From positions 718,001 through 782,000 of the forward strand of contig JAOTOM010005048.1 of the NCBI GenBank assembly GCA_034440615.1: a DNA stretch of 64,000 nucleotides, read 5' to 3'. The stretch's first letter is position 1, and each line of letters opens with the position of its first letter. The notes below the pieces were generated by a model. It saw nothing but the letters and a program-made list of their open reading frames with translations, was not told where the DNA came from and ran no database searches. The DNA is from Ashinkailepas kermadecensis (Eukaryota; Arthropoda; Thecostraca; Neolepadidae). A program made the position numbers and the translations under genes. Shown here piece by piece: positions 39,901 to 51,900 of the stretch.

Positions 39901-42900
39901 GGGATTTCTTGCTCGTTTTATGATTTCTACCAACATAAGCATATTGGGTAATTCATCATCACCTCGTTTACAAGCACCTACTCAGTATTTGTAAACTGTG
40001 GAAGCAATCTGAAATATATTCCAACTGTAAGTAAATATGTTACCATCGGTTACTGCCACCAATGCTTCCTGTTGATAGAGGAAGGGATAGGAATCCAAGC
40101 GGTAGGAAAACGTTGGGGTCGCAGTCCTATTGGTTCCATTTTCGTTTCATCTCATACAGCTTGCAATGCTGCTGCTAGAAGATGTGTTTCGTTTGCTCTG
40201 TTTCAAACTCACCTGATGTACCAGTATGTCAGTCGGAAGTCAGACTATTTGACAGGGTGTATTGGTAACTGAGGATATTGGGTACGTCCATCGGTCTGAT
40301 GATTTCCCGACGTAAACTGTTGCCAAAGATGCTGCCTGCTGCCAAAGATCTGCTAAAATGAAACTCTCCGGCAGAGAAATGTTCGAAATCGCGGTGCACA
40401 TGCCCGCGGGAGCGGTTTTCACGGCGCGGATGTTTTAGTTTGTTTTCGGCGAAGACCGGCGTGCAATTAATTTCAGCTGCGCATTTTCTCGGTGTCGCCG
40501 TTGACAAGTCAGCCGGCGAACTATGTGCACGATAGCTGACGACTGATAACTGGTCGGACCGGCCCGTGACGCAGGTGGCACGACGTGATGAAACCCGCCG
40601 TGTGGGTCCGACCTTCACCCTCACAGCTTCAGCACCGCCTCTGCCGCCTCTCACCAGGTGTTTTCTTACAAACATCATGGCCAGCTACGTGGTCGGCGGA
40701 GAATCTCGACATAGACATTCTCGCTGTGCACCGCAGGTCGTTAAGAGATAGTTTATCATGGCTGTGTATATGTTCAGCTGGTGGTCGGGAACTGCTCATC
40801 ATGCTGGCTGTATGGATCGGGTAAATGGGCTGCGCGGGGCGGCGACTTTGATGCAGGATCCAAGGTCAAGACGAACCGCGAGGTACGACAAGTGAACTGA
40901 GCGGCAAAATGAGCCGTCTATGAGCCAAAATGAGCCAAAATGGGCCGTCTATGCGCGTCCATACATCCATGCGCGTGTGCGTCCCTTACTTCATCCCTTA
41001 CTTCATACCTTCCGCGGGCCTCACCATCCTGTAACCAGTGATCTCAGGAAGCTGGCCTCCATGGCTGGCTGGCTCAGGAAGCTGGCCCAGAATTGCCCTC
41101 CCTGTGTCCCTCCTGTGTCCCTGTGTCCCTCCTGTGTCCCTGTGTCCCTCCCGTGTCCCTGTGTCCTCCTGTGTCCCTCCGTGTCCCTGTGTCCCTCCTG
41201 TGTCCTGTGTCCTCCCGTGTCCCTGTGTCCCTCCTGTGTCCCTGTGTCCCCCTTCCCTGTGTCCCTCCCGTGTCCCTGTGTCCCTCCCGTGTCCCTGTGT
41301 CCCTCCTGTGTCCCTGTGTCCCTCCTGTGTCCCTGTGTCCCTCCCGTGTCCCTGTGTCCCTCCTGTGTCCCTGTGTCCCTCCTGTGTCCCTGTGTCCCTC
41401 CCGTGTCCCTGTGTCCCTCCCGTGTCCCTGTGCTTCTCCTGTGTCGATGTGTCGCTCCTGTGTCCCTGTGTCCCTCCCATGTCCCTGTGTCCCTCCTGTG
41501 TCCCTGTGCCCCTTATCCTGTGTCCCTCCCGTGTCCCTGTGTCCTCCTGTGTCCCTGTGTCCCTCCGTGTCTGTGTCCCTCCGTGTCCTGTGTCCATCCC
41601 GTGTCATGTGTCTTGTGTCCCTGTGTCCCTCTTCTTGTGTTTCTCCTCCTTCCTTCCTGTCACCTTTCTTGTCCCTCCTTTCTGTTCCTCCTTCCCTGTT
41701 CCCTGTCCCTGTGTCCCCCGTTCTGTGTCCCTCCTGTGTCCCTGTGTCCCTCCTGTGTCCCTGTGTCCCTCCTGTGTCCCTGTGTCCCTCCTGTGTCCCT
41801 GTGTCCCTCCTGTGTCCCTGTGTCCCTCCCGTGTCCCTGTGTCCCTCCTGTGTCCCTGTGTCCCTCCTGTGTCCCTGTGTCCCTCCCGTGTCCCTGTGTC
41901 CCTCCTGTGTCCCTGTGTCCCTCCCGTGTCCCTGTGTCCCTCCTGTGTCCCTGTGTCCCTCCCGTGTCCCTGTGTCCCTCCCGTGTCCCTGTGTCCCTCC
42001 TGTGTCCCTGTGTCCCTCCCGTGTCCCTGTGTCCCTCCTGTGTCCCTGTGTCCCTCCTGTGTCCCTGTGTCCCTCCTGTGTCCCTGTGTCCCTCCTGTGT
42101 CCCTGTGTCCTCCTGTGTCCCTGTGTCCTCCTGTTCTTTTGGTCCTGTGTTGTTTTTTTGATTTGTGTCGTCCGTGTCCTTTGTCCCTCGTTCCTTATCT
42201 CCGTTCCCTGTGTTGTCTTGTTTTTATCGTCTTGTCCTCTGTCCTTGTCTCCTTCTTATGCTCCCGTGTCTGTGTTGCTCTGTGTTGTATTGATCCGTTT
42301 TTTCTGTCTTTGTCCTTATCTTATGCTCCGTGTTTTTCTTGTCTTTTTCCGTGTTTTTCGCGTTTTCCTCCTTCCTTGTTCCCGTGTTTGTTTTCCTGTG
42401 TCTTTTTCTGTTTGTCCGTTCTTTCTTTTTTTCCCGTGTCCTGTGTTTCCTTGTCCTTTTATGTTTTGTCCTCCGTGTTTGTGTCTTTCCTTTCGTGCTG
42501 TTGTTTTGTTCTCCTGTGTCCATATATCGCTCCCGTGTCCCTGTGTTGCTCCTGTGTCCATGTATTGATCCCGTGTCTGTGTCCGTCCCGTGTCCTTGTG
42601 TCCCTCCCGTATCCCTATGTCGCTCCCGTGTCCCTGTGTCCCTCCGGTGTCTCTGTCACTTTCACAGAGCCTCAGCCCGCCCATATGTGTATCCGCCACG
42701 CCCCTGGTCTCCCATTCTCTCCTCGCCATCTATGTCCTTGCTCCCACATGTCTCTCGTGTGAGCACTTGGTTGTGCCATACTCGCTGAGGTGGTACCGCC
42801 AGACGGTGTACCACAGTCCGTTGTCGGGAGCACGGGGAGGCGGTACCGCCAGACAGTGTACCACAGTCCGTTGTCGGGAGCACGAGGAGGCGGTACCGCC

Positions 42901-45900
42901 AGACAGTGTACCACAGTCCGTTGTCGAGAGCACGAGGAGGCGGTACCGCCGAACAGTGTACCACAGTCCGTTGTCGGGAGCACGGGGAGGCGGTACCGCC
43001 AGACGGTGTACCACAGTCCGTTGTCGGGAGCACGAGGAGGCGGTACCGCCGCCAGGACAGTCGTTGTAGCACGAGGGCACAGTCCGTTGTCGGGAGCACG
43101 AGGAGGCGGTACCGCCAGACGTTGTAACTGGGCCATGAGTCTGGGTGTCACCGAACTAGTATGGGTGTCGCCGGACCAGGGGTCGTGATCGCTCGGTGAG
43201 GAGACAGAGCCGGAACCAGCCCACCCCCGTCATCAGAGTCATGATTCAGGCTCGGCTGCCGTCCATCACTGGCCGCCAGCTGGTCAGAGAGTGGCACCAC
43301 CGCGGCAGCCCTTCCCGCTGGTCAGAGAGTGGCACCACCGCGGCAGCCCTTCCCGCTGGTCAGAGAGTGGCACCACCGCGGCAGTCCTTCCCGCTGTAGC
43401 TAGAGCGTGGTGAGCACATTTCGTGACTCGCACGCGTCATTCGTTAGTCACGCCACCTCGAATCAGAGCTTTGAGTCGGCGTGGTTTGAGTCACAGCCCA
43501 GTACCGTCCGCATTGTTCGACAGTCATTAACGCTCGTCAACGTGATTTACAACGCCGGGTCGATGCGGTGAGCTGATGAACAGGCCGGGTCGGTGCGGTG
43601 AGCTGATGAACAGGCCGGGTCGGTGCGGTGAGCTGATGAACAGGCCGGGTCGGTGCGGTGAGCTGATGAACAGGCCGGGTCGGTGCGGTGAGCTGATGAA
43701 CAGGCCGGGTCGGCGCGGTGAGCTGATGAACAGGCCGGGTCGGTGCGGTGAGCTGATGAACAGGCCGGGTCGGTGCGGTGAGCTGATGAACAGGCCGGGT
43801 CGGTGCGGTGAGCTGATGTACAGGCCGGGTCGGCGCGGTGAGCTGATGTACAGGCCGGGTCGGTGCGGTGAGCTGATGAACAGGCCGGGTCGGTGCGGTG
43901 AGCTGATGTACAGGCCGGGTCGGTGCGGTGAGCTGATGAACAGGCCGGGTCGGCGCGGTGAGCTGATGGACAGGCCGGGTCGGTGCGGTGAGCTGATGAA
44001 CAGGCCGGGTCGGTGCGGTGAGCTGATGTACAGGCCGGGTCGGTGCGGTGAGCTGATGTACAGGGGGGGGCGGGGTGATGTACAGGCCGGGTCGGTGCGG
44101 TGAGCTGATGTACAGGCCGGGTCGGTGCGGTGAGCTGATGTACAGGGGGTCGGCGCGGTGAGTGATGTAAGGCGGGTCGGTGCGGTGAGCTGATGGACAG
44201 GCCGGGTCGGCGCGGTGAGCTGATGAACAGGCCGGGTCGGTGCGGTGAGCTGATGTACAGGCCGGGGTGCGGTGGCTGATGTACAGCCGGGTCGGTGGGT
44301 GAGCTGATGTACAGGCCGGGTAGTGTGGGACAGGCCGGGTCGGCGCGCCATTGACAAAATCCGACTTTGCAAGGGAGGGGCTTGGAGTCGCACTTGACCA
44401 GAGCGGATTATACGCCGCGTCCTGTTTGCGGCCGCGGCAGCATTCCAGCGGTTGTCCGGCATTATGCATGGGGCGCCTGTAATGCGCCTTGTGGGCTGTG
44501 GTACACGGTATGGTACGACACCGGCCAGCCGTGCTGCACCACCACTGCACCACCACTGTACCACCATTGTACCACCACTGTACCACCACTGCACCACCAC
44601 TGCACCACCACTGCACCACCACTGCACCACCACCGCCACCACTACCACCACCACCGGAGGGGGGGGGGGGGGGTAGTGGGGTTTACAGAGGTACAGAGGT
44701 GCGGCGGTTTACAGAGGTGTGCTCGGTGTAAGCGGTACAGAGGTTCGCGGTCCCGGTCTAGATCGGTGGCGCCATAAGCCCGGTGCTGCTCGGCCTGTAC
44801 CTTACCTAGAGTGACGGCCAGCGTTCCAGCAGCTACATATATAACACAGTGGCCACCGCTCCAGCAGCTACATATCTAACACAGTGGCCACCGCTCCAGC
44901 AGCTACATATCTAACACAGTGGCCACCGCTCCGGCAGCTACATATTAACACAGTGGCCACCGCTCCGGAGTACGTATCTAACACAGTGGCCACCGCTCCA
45001 GCAGCTACATATCTAACACAGTGGCCACCGCTCCAGCAGCTACATATCTAACCCAGTGCGCTACTTCTAACACAGTGGCCACCCTCCAGCAGCTACATAT
45101 CTAACACAGTGGCCACCGCTCCAGCAGCTACATATCTAACCCAGTGGCCACCGCTCCAGCAGCTACATATCTAACACAGTGGCCACCGCTCCAGCAGCTA
45201 CATATCTAACACAGTGGCCACCGCTCCAGCAGCTACATATCTAACACAGTGGCCACCGCTCCGGCAGCTACATATCTAACACAGTGGCCACCGCTCCGGC
45301 AGCTACATATCTAACACAGTGGCCACCGCTCCAGCAGCTACATATCTAACACAGTGGCCACCGCTCCAGCAGCTACATATCTAACACAGTTGGCCGGCAG
45401 CTACATATCTAACACAGTGGCCACCGCTCCAGCAGCTACATATCTAACACAGTGGCCACCGTTCCAGCAACTACATATCTAACTCAGTGGCGGACGGCTT
45501 CCGGCCAGCCAGCTGGGAGTTCCGGCCAGACTCCTCCGGACGGCTACAGCCAGTGGGAGTTCCGGCCGCTCCCCACGGCTACAGCTTGGCCAGGAACAAC
45601 GCCAGCGCCGACGTCTCGCGCAAGCTGGCCTTCCGACACCGGCGTGTCAAAGAGCTCTACAACATGTACAGGAATAACGTGGCAGGTCAGTCTGCTTGTA
45701 CAGAAACAACGTGGGGGACGAGTGGTCTAGGGGTAAGATGCTCGTCTCACACTCGAAAGATTGTGGGTTCGAATCTCACCTGTCGCTACTCTTCGCCGCG
45801 ACCAATCGGCGTGAAAGATTGGCCACGCTATATGACTCAACGGTCGACGTGTCGTAAAACCAATAACCAACCAACCAGAAAAACCAATAACCACGTGGCA

Positions 45901-48900
45901 GGTCAGTCTGCTTGTACAGAAACAACGTGACAGGTCAGTCTGCTTGTACAGAAACAACGTGACAGGTCAGTCTGCTTGTACAGAAACGACGTGACAGGTC
46001 AGTCTGCTTGTTGTCGTTCTTGTGATAATGTGAGAGGTGTATGACAGCTGAAGGGACGGTTTAAAGGATACGTAATTATTTGGCAAGCCCACGAAATACA
46101 CTGCACCGGAGCGGGAAGCCCAGGATGGCATGAAGGGAGAGGAATTATCAACTTCAAATCTGTTATTTTAGCATTAACTATGTGGTGTTGCATAGAGAAT
46201 AATGAGTAGAATATGTGTCCCACTGGCGAAGCGAGGTGCCGCCAGCCTCGGGAGGTGTGGTTCAGGTCGTAATTTGGTTTCCCCAGTTCTCTCGCTAGTT
46301 TTGGAGACATTTGCTCAGCTGGTGCGCATTGACATGACATGACATGACATGACATGACATGACACCGCTTTAACACCGAACTGTTTTGGTGTCGTCTCCT
46401 GGTGTCAAGGGAAGCCAAACTGCTTGGTATCATCTCCTGGTGTCAAGGGAAGTCGGACTGTTTTGCTACCATCTCCTGGTGCCAAGGGAAGCCGAACTGC
46501 TTTGGTACCATATCCTGGTGTCAAGGAAACTGTTTTGGTGTCATCTCCTGGTGTCGAGGGAAGCCGAACTGTTTGGTATCATCTCCTGGTGTCAAGTGAA
46601 GCCGAACTGTTTTGGTACCATATCCTGGTGTCAGGGAAACTGTTTTGGTGTCATCTCCTGGTGTCAAGGGAAGCCGAACTGTTTTGGTATCACCTTGATG
46701 TCAAGTGAAGCCGAACTGTTTTGGTATCATCTCCTGGTGTCAAGGGAACCCGAATTGTTTGGTATCATCTCATAAAGTCATAAAGTCATAGTGTTAAGGC
46801 TTAATAAGAGCCACAGGGGCCCATCTGGGTTAAGCCTATCTGGAAAAGGTACTAGAAATGTACATACTCTCACCCCAATCAATCCCTTATCTCAAGTTCC
46901 TAGAAAGCTATATATCGCAGCCTATCTAGCACCAATTCACTTGCTATTGCATAACCCACTCCCATTGTGCTACCATAGACAATCTCATCAGTATCACATC
47001 CCGAAGAAGGTGCTGAATGCACTGCTAGGTACACCCTATATAAAGTTATAAAGCGTTTAGACTTAATAAGAGACTCACTTGCTATTGCATAACACACTCA
47101 ACAATTACAAACTCCTCCCAGCATACCCATTGTGCTACCATAGACAATCTCATCAGTATCACATCCCGAAGGAAGGTGCTGAATCCACCGCTAGGTACAC
47201 CCTATATAAAGTTATAAAGCGTTTAGCCTTAATAAAAGACCCAAGGGCCCATCCAGTTAAGTCTGTAAATGGAAGATAATATAAGCCTGGTAAAAAGACC
47301 CTCCCCAAACATCCCACATCCTGAAGAACCAGTCCTCCAATATCCCACACACCTATCAATGCCTATCTTTCCCAAGCTTTCCATCCCTATTCCCCTGATC
47401 TCTCTTAACACATGTGGATTGAATGCCTTATCAATAATTTTCAAACTGCATACATGCCTGGTGAAAGGGGTCTGTGCCGTGCACACTTACTTAACATACA
47501 TCTCACCCCATCCATCACAAATTAGAACTCAAAAACAAGATTTTCCTGTCTAAAAAATTTATCCACCCTACTTTTAAATACATTCAATGAGGAACTCCCC
47601 ACAACATCAGCAGGCAGCCCATTCCACTGATCAACAACCCTTTGACTGAAGACCTGTTGTCGCTTAACTGTCGCTACACCTCAACTTATCCAACCTGAAT
47701 TGATGACCCCTTTGTGACACTCTAAACTGAAGAGCGCCATTTAAATTGACCTGATCTAGTCCTTTAACAATTTTGTACATTTAAATCATGTCCCCCCTTA
47801 ATCTCCTATACTTGAGTGAGTACATATCTAATGCCACAAGCCTTTCTCCATATTCTAAGTTACCTATTCCACTGATGAGTCTAGTTGCTTTGCGCTGCAC
47901 TCTCTCTAACTTGTCTATATCATTTTTCTAGGTAGGGGCTCCAAGCTTGTACAGAATATTCCAAGTGGGGTCGCACGTATGCTAAGTAAAGTTTTTCATG
48001 ACTTCCTTGCTCTTATACATCACACTTCTATTAATGAGTCCCAGCATTCTGAGTGCCCTGTTCCTAGCTGAGCTACATTGCTTTTCTGCTTTAAGGTCTT
48101 TTTAAACCAACACACCTAAGTCCCTTTCCTCTTCAATAACATCCAGTTCCCTCCCTCCCATTGTATATCTGAAAGTCTCACCTCCAGACCCCAGATGCAT
48201 AACCTTACATTGTCATAGTTGAAATCTACATCTCCTGGTGTCAAGGGAAGCCGAACTGTTTTGGTATCATATCTTGGTGCCAAGAGATGTCAAACTCATC
48301 TCACGAATAGCGGTTGTACAAAAACGATTGTCATGGGTATGAGCTGCGACAAAGCATGCCCTTGGTGATGGGTGATATACATAAGGGCAGAAACTTGACA
48401 GTCAACCGAAAGGTTGTGGATTCGAGCCCCACCTGTGGCGGATCCTCGCCCACAACCAAACGACGTTAGAGGTTGGAGACGCCAATACTGTCTTAACAGT
48501 CGCCGGGTCGCGGAAACGTACGAACCATGCCCACGGTAGCAACTAACGATGCGGGTAGCTTTATCAGGGATTCCATCGCCCAGCAATTATCCAAGGGCTG
48601 AAATTCCCATTTTCGAAAAGCCTGAGGTTAAGCAGTAAAAATCACAACACTTGCGAGACCAACCCGATTACCAATATTTTTCATCTATGAAGGAGGAGGC
48701 CAAGTCTGACCTCGCATACTGCTGTGACGTCAACATTGACGGATGGAGCCTGCCGTCAGACGTGAACAGAGGTGTGCGCATGTACACATAGATGTGCAGG
48801 TGTATAGGGGGCAGAAGACGCAGCTGACGTCACATCATGCTAGCTAGTAGGTAGCTTGCTATCCGGGTTGTTATGGTTATTTATATTTCGTAACCTTCTA

Positions 48901-51900
48901 GGGGCTATGACCCAGGCAGTGGCCAAACCTTCCATGCCTTTCAAGGGTATGAATTTCTCAACGTCCGCACCCTCTAATAAGCCAATAAGCCTCCTGTTTT
49001 TTCCGACGCTGAATGCCAATAAAGTACACAGTGTCTGCTATGCTAATAGACACAGGTGATCGTCCTTGGTGCCACACCAGGCACTTACCGCACTGAGCCA
49101 CGCCAGGCACTGGCAAGGCACCTGGCAGTTGATACAGCCCGCTGTGAACGTACCGACCATTTCATCCATGAGCAACTGAACATCATTTTACGATGCATGT
49201 GGAAAATGCATATGGGATTCAGAAAGTCATCATGCCAGGATCTTCCCGAACACTGATTAGGTTTTGTTTTCGGCTGCTACTTACTCTGCTACAGCCACAA
49301 CACACGGTATATTGCCTGTAGTGGTGTCGAAGAACACGTCTAAGTGATGCAAACCATGCGTGGCAATTGACCGTGTTTACGAGCGGCACTACTCGCCAGT
49401 CTACGTTCATAACCAGGCTGAATGCTACATAATCCGGAGCTTAATGCTGTGTGAATGAAAGGGCCGCCCTTGAGCCGCCAAGTTGCATCTTCAGCGCTTC
49501 GATGGTGTCCCTGAGAACCTATTGTGGCACCCTCTGCGGCTGGCAAGGGCCTCTGTAGGAACGCATGGGTGTTAAACAATGAAGCAGTCGGTGTGACTTG
49601 CGGCTCGAGTGATCAAATCAATGTCTGTGGATTGATTTGATTCTTCATCCGCACGGTCAGATCGCCAACCGGCGTGGTTCAGGGCAGCCTTTAGGGCTGT
49701 CGCGACACAGTATTGGTCCCACTGGATGGGACCGGTAGCATCAGCCGTCTCGTACTCTCGATAGCTGCGTGCCAATGGGATGATGGCTGCTCTTGGACAT
49801 TGGTTGTGCATAAGCAGTGGATTTTGCCCCAGACATCATTTCTGGATGTGTCGGCAAATGTCTCCGGATGTCTACTCCGAAGGAAAGACTGACACCCTGT
49901 GACATTTCCGTTTGGTCCCTGTCATGGTGCAGTGAGAACTGTCTGGATCTCGCCTCGGCGGGCGAAAGATAGTTTATGGGGGGTTTGTGGTAAAACCAGG
50001 TCAAATGAGATCAATGCTGCCAAAGGTGGCCGATGTCAATATATTAATCCCGATTGGCATTGGATGCTATTTGCAAATGACCTATTGAGCGTATCTTATC
50101 TCTCCTCGTCTCCCAGTCACCCTTAAGGTTCTGTATCAGGACAGTGGCGGAAGCTGTTCCATTTCCTCTACTGTACGTCATAGTAGCGAAAATGATGTGA
50201 TGTTCATGGGCACTTCAGCAACAGACCACCACCACGGTGCACTAAATCCTTGAAAAGAAAATACTAAAATTCTTTAAAAATCAGAAACATGGTAAACAAA
50301 ATGAAGCCCACAGTGGAACCTTTCTGCACCCAACAACTTGTTCTCAGCTAAGGTCGTCATTCCTGTTTTGTATTGAAAAAAGTGTGCCCATTTGAGGTTA
50401 TCACACCCCTTCAACAGCCTACCTCTCCCAGATACACATGCATACAATTGAAACACAACTGTCCACTGCCCAGCCTGGGCGCGGGCGTCCCCAGGACCTG
50501 CCGGGAGCTAACTGCATAGGAAATCAGGAGCGATTTGCCTAGCCGTCCGGTGCAGCCTGCAGACGTCACGTGACTCATGTCAAGCTTCCGTCCGCGTCGG
50601 AAGCGGGCTATATGTGGCTGCAGAACTCAGGGCCAAGGCTCCTCCCCGGCCAGCTTGCAGAGGACGGACTGCAGGTCGCGGCGCCGACCCGACGCGTGAC
50701 GCATGCCGCAGTCCCCACGCCGTGTGTGTGTCTCTCGGAAAACGGGCGCTCGTGCCGCTCCGAACATGGCGCGGTCCGTGGCCGGAGTCGAGCCCAGCCG
50801 CCCTCCAGCAGCACCGCGGTCGGCTGGACCGGCTGCCGTGGTCCTCGGCGACTGGACCGGCTGCGGTGGTCCTCGGTGACTGGACCGGCTGCCGTGATCC
50901 TCGGCGGTGGAGATCGCAAGATGCGAGCCATGCATGGCTAGTGATCGAAGCACACACAAACAAAATCCGGGGAATTTACGGACAAGGGTGGGACAGTTTT
51001 ATTGACAGGATTGCAGAGCCGAGTGTCGTGTTTTCCCCCGATGGTGCGAAGCCATGGGCGACGGTGGCTGCGGCGGGGCTCATGCTGCCGCCTCTGCAAA
51101 CCACTCACGTCCCGACCAGCCTTGGACCGTAGTTCGCCGGCCGGTCGCTAGGGGCGCTGAGGAGGCACACGGGACGGGCGCGCGACGCTGCCGCTGCATG
51201 TGCCGCCAGCAGAACCTCACCTTATCCGAGATGAGCAGATGAGTTGCTATCACGGACCTCCTGGCTGCAGGCGAGTTGCAGTCATGTGCGGCCCGCCCTC
51301 TAAAGTGGTCTGGGTGATCACTATCCCTACTGATCTTTCTGCCGGTGAAATGCATCTTATAAGCATTATGGCAATGACTATTGGGTGGAAAGAAGTCAGT
51401 GTATGGTGTCTGATCGCTTCCTGTGTGGCGGCTGATCACGTCCCTGTATGGTGTCTGATCACGTCCCTGTATGGTGGCTGATCACGTCCCTGTATGGTGG
51501 CTGATCACGTCCCTGTATGGTGTCTGATCACGTCCCTGTATGGTGGCTGATCACGTCCCTGTATGGTGGCTGATCACGTCCCTGTATGGTGGCTGATCAC
51601 GTCCCTGTATGGTGGCTGATCACGTCCCTGTATGGTGGCTGATCACGTCCCTGTATGGTGGCTGATCACGTCCCTGTATGGTGGCTGATCACGTCCCTGT
51701 ATGGTGGCTGATCACGTCCCTGTATGGTGGCTGATCACGTCCCTGTATGGTGGCTGATCACGTCCCTGTATGGTGTCTGATCACGTCCCTGTATGGTGGC
51801 TGATCACGTCCCTGTATGGTGGCTGATCACGTCCCTGTATGGTGGCTGATCACGTCCCTGTATGGTGGCTGATCGTTTCAGTGTTTGGTGGCTGATCACG

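Noticed and set aside
41038..42762. Open frame of 574 codons, [16 protein letters not shown]
   Set aside because: It is the 19-bp C/T-rich array read in one frame; two other plus-strand frames and the minus strand are open as well, and there is no splice, start or homology support.
45488..45685. Exon 8 starting at the ctaactcag acceptor
   Set aside because: It would need phase 1 entry, whereas exon 7 leaves phase 2; the acceptor at 45467 fits phase and restores the EYA-like [11 protein letters not shown].
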